Position numbers and translations under genes: made by a program. From the NCBI GenBank assembly GCA_029259015.1, contig JAPDJQ010000003.1, forward strand, positions 1 to 36,397: a DNA stretch of 36,397 nt. The letters run 5' to 3'. Below are positions 1 through 7,054 of this stretch, piece by piece (position 1 is the first letter of the stretch; the number at the start of each line of letters is the position of its first letter). The DNA comes from Thermoplasmatota archaeon (lineage in GTDB: Archaea > Thermoplasmatota > E2 > UBA202 > JdFR-43). The notes under the pieces are model-generated. The model did not search any database, was not told the origin of the DNA, and saw only the letters and a list, made by a program, of their open reading frames with translations.

Positions 1-425
1 TAAGCTGTTTCCTGATTCTCTTCTAATTTTGCATTAGTCACATCTATAGGAACTGTTCCATCCCCTCCTGTTGTACCTCCTGCTGCAGTCCCAGCTCCAG
101 AAAGGATAACAGTTGCTCCTGAGACGGGTTTACCTTTACTATCTGTTACTTTTATGGTGATTGTAAAACTTATACCTTCTATTTTGCTCGAGCCCACATC
201 ACCACTTGCATCCACTAATATTACATTTCCTGAAGAGCCATCCTTAACATGTGCCTGTGGTATAATGCTTTCGCAACTAACCTTGAGAGTTCCTGGAGGA
301 TTGATATAATTAATCATTGCCAATATCGCCGCCAAAACAGCCGCCGCCACAACCACAATTATAATCAATCGCATTGGCAGTCCTTCAATACCTCTTTTAT
401 CTTTCAACCATCTATTTTTAAACAT
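1..425 (-). CDS. Pilin-like membrane-anchored protein with Ig-like domain (partial, C-terminus beyond window)
   Basis: About 141 residues are visible; the gene runs off the left edge. The N-terminus has a charged stretch ending KDKRGIEGLPMR, then a hydrophobic segment at residues 20-38. This is the class III (prepilin-like) signal layout of archaeal type IV pilins and archaellin-like proteins, in which cleavage precedes the hydrophobic stretch. After it comes an extracellular part with KVTDSKGKPVSGATV, typical of Big_1/carboxypeptidase-regulatory Ig-like domains. The start is supported by a GGGGGAG ribosome site 3-9 bases upstream. It diverges from the flippase gene at 655. Probably a surface or pilus-associated protein; whether it polymerises cannot be told without the missing end. 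Confidence 0.75.
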   Translation of the reverse strand, partial: MFKNRWLKDKRGIEGLPMRLIIIVVVAAAVLAAILAMINYINPPGTLKVSCESIIPQAHVKDGSSGNVILVDASGDVGSSKIEGISFTITIKVTDSKGKPVSGATVILSGAGTAAGGTTGGDGTVPIDVTNAKLEENQETA

Positions 426-586
426 TTTCTCCCCCAATTAAGTAACGGAAAATTATTTTTAAATTTTTGCAACCTTATAGAGTTGCTAGATTATGAAACA
501 AATATACCCCTTCATTTCGCCTGCAAGAATAGATAGAAAAGGATGTTTAGCAAAACTATATTCATGAAGATTTTTGAAAACTTTCA

Positions 587-608
587 TTTAATGTTTCCCA
601 CCATTAAA
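587..608. repeat. Short inverted repeat in divergent promoter region
   Basis: TTTAATG and CATTAAA (7 bp perfect arms) separated by 8 bases lie 47 bases upstream of the flippase start, in the 229-base gap between divergent genes. Could be an operator; no independent support. The rest of the gap is AT-rich promoter sequence with no other feature seen. Confidence 0.3.
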
Positions 609-654
609 CCAATCTCAAATTATTTCCTAAAATTATTATTTGAGGAATGCATAA

Positions 655-1587
655 ATGCTTGTGGAATTGAAAGATAAAGGAAAAATAGTAATCAGGATAG
701 CAATAAGTGCAATTTTGCTTTCATTCATTATTTATACAATTGGAGTGGAAAAAATAAGAGATGTGATTTCACATACAGTGCTCTGGTTGTTTTTTGTTGC
801 TATTCTCATTGAAAATATTGGTGTAGTTATAAGTGCAAAAAAATGGCAGATTTTGCTAAAAAGCAAAGATGTGGAAATAAATTATTCTGATGCCATCTTA
901 TATTACTATATTGGCTCTTTCTTTAACACAATGATGCCTTCTTCAGTGGGAGGAGATGTCATAAAAGCATACAAGCTTGGAAAGAAAACAAATAGCATAG
1001 AAGCATTTTCTTCTGTTGTTATGGACAGAGTGACTGGTCTAATAGCAGTTGTTTTAATTGCTTTATTTGCTATTGCAACATCTCATGAAATACTGCCCCA
1101 AATAGCCATAACGCTTGCATTCATTCTCATACTATGCTTTCTTGTTTTTCTATTAATGCTTTTTAAAACAGATTTTTTTGAGAAAGCCGCCAACAAGCTA
1201 TTTTCCAGATGGAATAAGCCAAAAAAATTCCTTCAAGATGTTATTTCATCCGTTAAATCTTATAGAGATAAAAAAACATTATACACTGCCATGTTCATTT
1301 CCCTTCTTTTCCACATAATGCTTATCCTGAATAACTATATTTTATCGCTCGCCCTCAACCTAAAAATTAACATCATATATTTTTTCATATTCATTCCTAT
1401 AGCAGAAATTTTGGTGGCTCTGCCCATATCCATTCAGGGGTTTGGTGTAAGAGAAAGCAGCTATGCCATCCTTTTCTCTTCAATTGGAGTAAGCTATGCA
1501 GCCGCTTTTTCGTTAGGTTTTTTAAATCAGATTGTTAAGGTAATAACTAGCATGATAGGAGGAATAGCATATGTCATCAAAAAATAA
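655..1587 (+). CDS. Flippase-like integral membrane protein (UPF0104 / LPG synthase TM family)
   Basis: A 310-residue polytopic membrane protein with about eight hydrophobic segments. The family signatures are FFNTMMPSSVGGDVIKAY (residues 89-106) and VVMDRVTGL (121-129), which mark the lysylphosphatidylglycerol synthetase transmembrane/flippase-like family (PF03706). The soluble aminoacyl-transfer domain of bacterial MprF is absent, as in other archaeal members. Such proteins are often found next to glycosyltransferases and are thought to move lipid-linked precursors across the membrane. The ATG is preceded by GAGGA at 642-646. It overlaps the next gene by 17 bases, so the two are translationally linked. 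The substrate is unknown; family assignment is firm. Confidence 0.85.
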   Translation: MLVELKDKGKIVIRIAISAILLSFIIYTIGVEKIRDVISHTVLWLFFVAILIENIGVVISAKKWQILLKSKDVEINYSDAILYYYIGSFFNTMMPSSVGGDVIKAYKLGKKTNSIEAFSSVVMDRVTGLIAVVLIALFAIATSHEILPQIAITLAFILILCFLVFLLMLFKTDFFEKAANKLFSRWNKPKKFLQDVISSVKSYRDKKTLYTAMFISLLFHIMLILNNYILSLALNLKINIIYFFIFIPIAEILVALPISIQGFGVRESSYAILFSSIGVSYAAAFSLGFLNQIVKVITSMIGGIAYVIKK

Positions 1588-2926
1588 GGTAATCATTGCA
1601 ATTATTCTTTTTTCCATAGTAATCAGAGTGTACAACATTGAAAATCCTTTTTCCACAAATGGAATTGATGAAGGTATACATCTATTGCAGGCAAAAATGA
1701 TAAGAGAAGGATATAACTACTATGATGATTTACAGGGGGATCAAGCTCCATTAGCCATCTTAACATTCTCCATCTTCGAAGGAAATGTGCTGGCATGCAG
1801 ATACCTTTCCTATTTTCTTTTCATTATCTCTTCCATTTTCCTTTTCCTCATTGCAAAAAAATTTGGAAAAGATGTGGCGTTGGTGACATTGCTTATCATA
1901 TCTCTTGATTTTACATTACTTAGAGAATCAAGACTTGCGAGCTTAGATTTGTTTTCTGCCACTTTGCTTTGCATCTCTTCTTTCTTTTTCCTCAGTTACA
2001 TCGAAAAAAATTGTGTTGTGAATCTCGCTCTTTCAGCAATTTTCTTTTCATTATCTCTTCTTTCCAAAATAGTACCAGTTTTCTTTGTTCTCTTTCCTCT
2101 TTTCTATCTTTTCCTGCGTAAAAAAAATATGAAACATGGCATTATATACATCTTTTTCTTTATTACTCCATTACTCACCATTTTTTTGATTTTCTCACCC
2201 CATCAACTCATTGAAGGTGTGTTGTTACGCCAAGCCCATAGAGGTTTTGATTTTTACAGCAAATTGAGTTTACTCGTTTTCATTGCATCTTGTTTCATCT
2301 ATCTTTTTGCAATAAGAAAATGGGATATTAAAAATGAGAAAATTTCATACCTTGTTGCATGGGTTCTCCTTATTTTAATCCCTCTGCTTCTGCAAGGCCG
2401 CACATTCCAGCATCATTTTGTTTACATTTCATATCCGCTTGCAATGCTTGCTTCCATAGCATTACATGAAAATTGGGATAAAAAAAGGAGAAGCATTCTA
2501 GCAGTATTTATTGCATTCAATTTATTTCTGATGGTATTTTTCATATTCACGGCCCCAAAAGATTTGGCGTATGATGTAGCAGATGAAATTAAAAATATTA
2601 CAGATGAAAATGATTTAGTAATTTCTGGCAACCCTTTGGTAAATGTTATTGCTAATCGTCCTGCCCCACCAAATTTAACAAATCTAGCAAGATATCATTA
2701 TCCAGAAACAACATTGAATGACATAAACTACTGGCTGGAGAAGAACGAGACAAAGATTATAGTGCTTTATTATCACCTGTATGAAATAGAAAGATTACGA
2801 GACTATCTTAATGAGAGCAGAGAATGGTATCTTTATGATAGAATAGAAGGGAAAGGACAAGTGTTATTTTATGGCATTTCCATGAAATTTTCAAAAGATG
2901 TTTACGAGATATATGTAAAAAGATGA
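1571..2926 (+). CDS. GT-C family membrane glycosyltransferase (GT39/ArnT-like)
   Basis: A 451-residue protein with some ten hydrophobic helices. The first extracytoplasmic loop carries NGIDEG (residues 30-35), whose acidic pair D33-E34 matches the catalytic loop motif of PMT/ArnT-type GT-C enzymes that use polyprenyl-phosphate sugars. A soluble C-terminal portion (about residues 330-451) follows, as is common in this fold. A strong ribosome site AGGAGGA (1557-1563) lies inside the end of the upstream flippase gene, so the two form a coupled pair. It converges on the GT2-GtrA gene with only two bases between stops. Likely transfers a sugar from a dolichol-phosphate carrier to a surface protein or lipid; the acceptor is not known. 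Confidence 0.8.
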   Translation: MSSKNKVIIAIILFSIVIRVYNIENPFSTNGIDEGIHLLQAKMIREGYNYYDDLQGDQAPLAILTFSIFEGNVLACRYLSYFLFIISSIFLFLIAKKFGKDVALVTLLIISLDFTLLRESRLASLDLFSATLLCISSFFFLSYIEKNCVVNLALSAIFFSLSLLSKIVPVFFVLFPLFYLFLRKKNMKHGIIYIFFFITPLLTIFLIFSPHQLIEGVLLRQAHRGFDFYSKLSLLVFIASCFIYLFAIRKWDIKNEKISYLVAWVLLILIPLLLQGRTFQHHFVYISYPLAMLASIALHENWDKKRRSILAVFIAFNLFLMVFFIFTAPKDLAYDVADEIKNITDENDLVISGNPLVNVIANRPAPPNLTNLARYHYPETTLNDINYWLEKNETKIIVLYYHLYEIERLRDYLNESREWYLYDRIEGKGQVLFYGISMKFSKDVYEIYVKR

Positions 2927-2928
2927 TT

Positions 2929-4011
2929 TTATTGCACTTTTCTCCAAGTCCATAAGCTGTTGGCAACAAAATTCCATATGAAAACAACTAATATGCCGGC
3001 TAATGCCGCCAGCAAATAATAAACACCAAAGAGTTCTTTAAGAATGCCCATGATAGAAAGTTGCATTGGAAAAGCAGGCAAGCTAATTAGATTGAACTTT
3101 GCCAATCTCTTAAGCCATTCTTTTACTCCTTTTTCCTTTCTATCCTTAAAAGTCCATATATCGTTCAGCAAAAAATTAGATAAGATGGATGCTTCTATTG
3201 AAAAAATGGCAGATAGAAGATAATAAATGCCTGCAATGTCTGTTAAAGCCCATAGTATGCCAAGATTAACAAACACCCCGGTTAAGCCAACAAATGCGAA
3301 CTTCAGCATGCGATGTATCTCTTTTGTTTCCCAAGAGAGGCGGAGTAAATGCCTCAAATATTTTATTTGATTGGTTAAATTAAGTGAGCTTTTTCCTTTT
3401 TCTCTTTTCCTGAATTTTATTGGCTCTTCTTCAACTCTATCATATTTTCCCTTTGCTAGAATTTCAAGGAGGATTTTATATCCTATAGGATCGAGTTCAA
3501 CATTTTCTATCACTTTTCTTTTAAGCATAAAAAACCCCGACATTGGATCTTTTACTATTCTACTCCTCGGCAAAAAAATATGGGCAAGTAAAGTAGCAAA
3601 TTTTGAGTAAAATTTTCTTATTGCACCCCACTCCTCAATTTCTCCACCCTCAACATATCTGCTTCCTATAACAATATCTGCTCCCTTTTTTATCCCATCC
3701 AACATATCTATAAGTTTTTCAGGAGGGTGCTGCAAATCTGCATCCATTACAGCCAAAATATCGCCATCACTATTTCTAAACCCTTCCAAAACCGCAGTTG
3801 CCAAATCCTTTTCATTTATTCTTCGTATAACTTTAACGAATGGATAATCTTTTGCCATTTGCTGTGCCAGCTCCCATGTTTTATCCGGGCTGTCATCATC
3901 CACAATAATCAATTCAAAGTCAATTTCTTTTAACACATCATTTATTTTTTTGATTAACAAAGGCAGATTTTCTCTTTCATTGTATGTCGGCACCACAATG
4001 GAAATCTTCAT
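2929..4011 (-). CDS. Dolichol-phosphate mannosyltransferase-like GT2 fused to GtrA membrane domain
   Basis: A 360-residue two-domain protein. Residues 1-230 form a GT-A fold GT2 domain: SIVVPTYNERENLP near the start, the DDD at 38-40, and the metal-binding D90-A-D92 in AVMDADLQHPPEK. Residues about 235-355 form a GtrA-like domain with four membrane helices. This is the architecture of archaeal DPM1-type synthases that make Dol-P-mannose or Dol-P-glucose at the cytoplasmic face. It would supply the donor for GT-C enzymes such as the one encoded at 1571. A TATA element at 4032-4038 suggests a leaderless start at the chosen ATG. A catalytically degenerate paralogue lies at 18843-19796. Confidence 0.88.
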   Translation of the reverse strand: MKISIVVPTYNERENLPLLIKKINDVLKEIDFELIIVDDDSPDKTWELAQQMAKDYPFVKVIRRINEKDLATAVLEGFRNSDGDILAVMDADLQHPPEKLIDMLDGIKKGADIVIGSRYVEGGEIEEWGAIRKFYSKFATLLAHIFLPRSRIVKDPMSGFFMLKRKVIENVELDPIGYKILLEILAKGKYDRVEEEPIKFRKREKGKSSLNLTNQIKYLRHLLRLSWETKEIHRMLKFAFVGLTGVFVNLGILWALTDIAGIYYLLSAIFSIEASILSNFLLNDIWTFKDRKEKGVKEWLKRLAKFNLISLPAFPMQLSIMGILKELFGVYYLLAALAGILVVFIWNFVANSLWTWRKVQ

Positions 4012-4031
4012 TGCAACATCAAATTTTATCT

Positions 4032-4038
4032 GTATAAA
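4032..4038 (-). promoter_or_regulatory. TATA box for GT2-GtrA gene
   Basis: TTTATAC on the minus strand, centred 24 bases upstream of the ATG at 4011, the spacing expected for leaderless archaeal transcription. The rest of the gap to 4165 shows only a weak imperfect stem (about 4121-4157) downstream of the GT4 gene. Confidence 0.6.
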
Positions 4039-4165
4039 TACTTTCTTTTATTTCCAAAAAAGAGAGACATTGTGAAGAAAATGAGATTAATTTATCACTT
4101 GTTAAGGAAATGAAAATGTGGCGCTTGCTGATCATTTCACAAGAGATTAGCAGGAAGCAACTCCA

Positions 4166-5176
4166 TCATTCTTCCATTAGTTCTTCATACATTTTTATCA
4201 AGGCATCTATTGTTTTTGAAATATCCTGCTGTTTCGCCGTTTTATATGCATTATCTGCTAATTTTTGCCGTAATTTTTTATCATTGGCAAGAGCTTCTAT
4301 TGCATCTACAAACTCATCTACGCTCTTTCCTTTTAAACAATTTTCTCCGTGGATGAACCAACCCTTGTATACTTCTATATCTCTTATAACCAAGACTTTT
4401 TTACATGCTGCTGCTTCCATCAAAACATTTCCATAACTTTCTGCATATGTTGGAAAGAAGAAGACATCTCCGCCATTGTAGGCAAGAGGCATTTCTTGGA
4501 AAGGTAAATAAGAGATATGAATAAAATTATCAGGGAAATTAATGTCTACCCTCTCCAGCCCTTTTTCAGTTGAGCCAATCCATACGAATGTCATATCCTT
4601 GCATTTTCTTGCAACTTCAACAAAATCATGTATTCCCTTCCTTGGAATCATTAAGCCTACAGAAAAAACAACAAATTTGTCATTTAAGTCATACCTTTTT
4701 CTGAATTCTTTCCTCATTTCCTCGGATGGCTTGAAAATCGAGCAATCTACCCCATTTGGAATGACATAAAGCTTCGCCTTTATTCCATTCTTTTCCATCC
4801 AATTTTTAACATAAGGTGTGGCACAAACAACAGCATCTGCTAAATTATAGAGATATCTTGAATATTTATCAAAGATTGGATAAATTATATTGCCAAATTT
4901 AAATCCGCCTTTTACCAATTCTGGCAAATGACGGGCATGTATTACAATTTTCTTTCCACTTTTCTTGGCTTTTTTTATTAAAAAAAGGAAATTTGGCATT
5001 GGATTATGCAAATGAATAATGTCGCAATCATCTGCTGCCTCATCTATACATACATCTATTCCTCTGTCCTTTAACTTCTCTACCAGAATCGGCACCTGCG
5101 TGCCCATTCCGCCTGCATTTTTAAAATCAATGAGTTTCTTGAGTTTATTCAATCCAGTTATCATACACACTTTCAT
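4166..5176 (-). CDS. Glycosyltransferase family 4 (GT-B fold)
   Basis: A 336-residue GT-B enzyme. The N-terminal half starts MKVCMITGLNKLKKL and includes HLHNPMPNF and IIHLH-type donor-fold segments. The C-terminal half has VIPNGVDCSIFKPS (about residues 139-152), FSVGLMIPRKGIHDFVEVA and the family EX7E region PTYAESYGNVLMEAAAC, where the glutamates bind the nucleotide sugar. No membrane helix is evident, so it acts in the cytoplasm, probably extending a lipid-linked glycan. Its ATG follows the stop of the upstream GT2 gene after a single base, with GGAG about 13 bases upstream, so the two form an operon. Sugar specificity cannot be read from sequence. Confidence 0.88.
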   Translation of the reverse strand: MKVCMITGLNKLKKLIDFKNAGGMGTQVPILVEKLKDRGIDVCIDEAADDCDIIHLHNPMPNFLFLIKKAKKSGKKIVIHARHLPELVKGGFKFGNIIYPIFDKYSRYLYNLADAVVCATPYVKNWMEKNGIKAKLYVIPNGVDCSIFKPSEEMRKEFRKRYDLNDKFVVFSVGLMIPRKGIHDFVEVARKCKDMTFVWIGSTEKGLERVDINFPDNFIHISYLPFQEMPLAYNGGDVFFFPTYAESYGNVLMEAAACKKVLVIRDIEVYKGWFIHGENCLKGKSVDEFVDAIEALANDKKLRQKLADNAYKTAKQQDISKTIDALIKMYEELMEE

Positions 5177-5177
5177 T

Positions 5178-6101
5178 TTATTCCAATTTCTCCTTTATTA
5201 CATAAATCTTTTTGTTTGATGAAGAATAATAATTTCTTATCATAATCTCCGCCAGGAAGCCAGTCATGAATATCTGAAAACCCATTATCATCAAAAGTAT
5301 GCCCAATAAAAGCAAAGGACGATTTGATAGAGTTTCGCCATAAAACAGTTTTAAAATCAGGAGATAAAAATTAATTAAAAATCCAGCAAGAAACATTGTC
5401 AGGCCAATGCCTCCAAAAAAGTGGAGGGGGCGTGTCGAATAGCCAGCCCAGAATTTGAAATTTATTAAATCAAAAAGCCCTCTTGCCAGTCTTGCCATGC
5501 CGTATTTACTTTTTCCATATTTCCTAGGATAATGCTTTACCTTTACTTCCCCAACTTTATATCCTTTCCATGCTAAAATAGCAGGAATATAGCGGTGCAT
5601 CTCTCCATATAGTTCTAAGCCATCCAAACATTCTTTCTTATATGCCTTGAGGCCACAGTTAAAATCATGAAGTTTTAATCCAGTGAGCCATCTCGAAATT
5701 TTATTGGAAATGGCGGATGGAAGTTTCTTAGATAAAAAAGGATCTTTCCTATCATACCTCCATCCATTAACTGCATCATATTCATCCAGTTTTTCAACTA
5801 ATTTTGGAATATCCTCTGGATCATTCTGCAAGTCTCCATCTATTGTTACAATTACATCTCCTTTAGCCATTTCAAATCCCGCCATTAAAGCAGCTGTTTT
5901 CCCAAAATTTCTTGAGAATTTGATACATTTAACATTTTTATCTTTCGAATGTAATTCTTTTAAAATCTCGTAGCTTCCGTCTGTGCTACCATCATCAACA
6001 AAAATTATTTCGTCTTTTTCTTTTAAAATATTCTTCAATTTTTCATATAATGGCAAAATGTTCTCTTTTTCGTTGTATATTGGCACTATAACTGAAATCA
6101 T
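5178..6101 (-). CDS. GT2 polyprenyl-phosphate sugar transferase (GtrB/DPG synthase-like) with two C-terminal membrane helices
   Basis: A 307-residue protein. It has the GT-A core VIVPIYNEKENI, FVDDGSTDGS (D36-D37) and the metal site D88-G-D90 in TIDGDLQNDPED, then HYPRKYGKSKYG, and two hydrophobic helices at about 230-290. This is the GtrB/DPMS type that charges a polyprenyl phosphate with a sugar from a UDP or GDP donor. I take the ATG at 6101 because the TATA element TTTAAATA (6123-6130) lies about 25 bases upstream; ATGs at 6107 and 6110 give a product up to three residues longer. First gene of a two-gene operon with the GT4 enzyme. Confidence 0.87.
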   Translation of the reverse strand: MISVIVPIYNEKENILPLYEKLKNILKEKDEIIFVDDGSTDGSYEILKELHSKDKNVKCIKFSRNFGKTAALMAGFEMAKGDVIVTIDGDLQNDPEDIPKLVEKLDEYDAVNGWRYDRKDPFLSKKLPSAISNKISRWLTGLKLHDFNCGLKAYKKECLDGLELYGEMHRYIPAILAWKGYKVGEVKVKHYPRKYGKSKYGMARLARGLFDLINFKFWAGYSTRPLHFFGGIGLTMFLAGFLINFYLLILKLFYGETLSNRPLLLLGILLMIMGFQIFMTGFLAEIMIRNYYSSSNKKIYVIKEKLE

Positions 6102-6122
6102 TAACATCATATATTGCTTACA

Positions 6123-6130
6123 TATTTAAA
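6123..6130 (-). promoter_or_regulatory. TATA box for GT2-GT4 operon
   Basis: TTTAAATA on the minus strand about 25 bases from the ATG at 6101. The divergent phosphatase gene starts at 6141, so both promoters fall within a gap of about 40 bases. Confidence 0.5.
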
Positions 6131-6140
6131 AGATTAGATT

Positions 6141-6941
6141 ATGGAAAGAGAGTTGTTAGAAAAAGCAAAAAAAACGATGGCAAAGGAGCCAGCACTTTTA
6201 AAATTAAGTGGAAAAATAATGGTGGCAGGCGACACACATGGTGATGTAGTTATAGCAAAGCAAATAGTAAAAAAATTTTTTGATGAAAAATATGATTATC
6301 TTATATTCCTAGGAGATTATGTGGATAGAGCGCCCCCCGATATTGGCTCTTCTATGCTAAACATAAATTTTTTGCTGGAAGAAAAAATTGAGTGCTCTGA
6401 TAAAATTTATTTGCTTAAAGGTAACCATGAAGCAAATTATGCTATTCCATGCTATCCCCACGATTTTGAATATGAAGCAGGACAAATGTATAGAAAATAT
6501 GTTGAGATTTTTATGGAAATGCCCTTGGCAGCCATACTTAATAATGTTTTTGCAGCCCATGGAGGGTTCCCAATTAAAAAGAGCATATACGAAATTGATA
6601 AAAATGATATTGAAGCCATTGAAGAAATAACATGGAGTGATGTGGCTATCTCGCCAGTATATAGAGGGGCAGGCAATAAATTTGGAAAAAAAGAATTAAA
6701 TGAATTCCTGGACAAAATAAAAGCAAAAGCATTCATAAGAGGGCATGACTATAATATGAATGGCATAGTTGCATATGAAAAATGTCTTACTATATTTTCC
6801 TCCCGTTTATACAAAGACATGGGAAATGGAGGAGTACTTATAGCGAAAATTGACGGAAATATTGAAAACATGAAAGATATTGAAATAGAGGATTTTTCTA
6901 CTGGAGAATGGAGAAGATATGAGGTGAAATATATTGATTGA
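6141..6941 (+). CDS. PPP-family serine/threonine protein phosphatase
   Basis: A 266-residue metallophosphoesterase with the full PPP signature set: GDTHGD (residues 30-35), GDYVDRA (58-64), GNHE (94-97), AHGG (139-142) and a later RGHDY. These residues bind two metal ions and the phosphate in PP1/PP2A-like enzymes. The usual GDYVDRG has alanine in the final position. There are no signal peptide or membrane helices, so it is a soluble cytosolic enzyme that dephosphorylates protein Ser/Thr. No partner kinase is nearby. It is a single-gene unit transcribed divergently from the GT2-GT4 operon. Confidence 0.88.
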   Translation: MERELLEKAKKTMAKEPALLKLSGKIMVAGDTHGDVVIAKQIVKKFFDEKYDYLIFLGDYVDRAPPDIGSSMLNINFLLEEKIECSDKIYLLKGNHEANYAIPCYPHDFEYEAGQMYRKYVEIFMEMPLAAILNNVFAAHGGFPIKKSIYEIDKNDIEAIEEITWSDVAISPVYRGAGNKFGKKELNEFLDKIKAKAFIRGHDYNMNGIVAYEKCLTIFSSRLYKDMGNGGVLIAKIDGNIENMKDIEIEDFSTGEWRRYEVKYID

Positions 6942-6961
6942 AGGCGATATGCGATAGACCA

Positions 6962-7054
6962 TTACGTATGATAGAATATCACTATAAAACCAGACAGTAT
7001 CATAAATAACACAATGAGTATTGCTATAAGCCGCATTAACCATTCTCTTTTCAT
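6962..7054 (-). CDS. 30-residue single-span membrane peptide coupled to valS
   Basis: Its ATG overlaps the TGA stop of valS (ATGA at 7051-7054), the arrangement used for translational coupling elsewhere in this window. The product begins MKREWLMRLIAILIV and continues as an unbroken hydrophobic helix to GFIVIFYHT, then TAA at 6962-6964. A basic amphipathic start followed by about 20 apolar residues fits a single membrane helix with the N-terminus in the cytoplasm. It belongs to no family I recognise. The main doubt is its size: a 31-codon ORF after a stop codon can arise by chance, but the hydrophobic composition and the exact ATGA junction argue for a real gene. Confidence 0.6.
   Translation of the reverse strand: MKREWLMRLIAILIVLFMILSGFIVIFYHT

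Noticed and set aside
249-536. 95-codon plus-strand frame opposite the pilin-like gene
   Set aside because: It overlaps the well supported minus-strand gene with its ribosome site and has no protein features.
4121-4157. Imperfect stem between GT4 end and GT2-GtrA promoter as terminator
   Set aside because: Mismatched arms and no T run; too weak to call.
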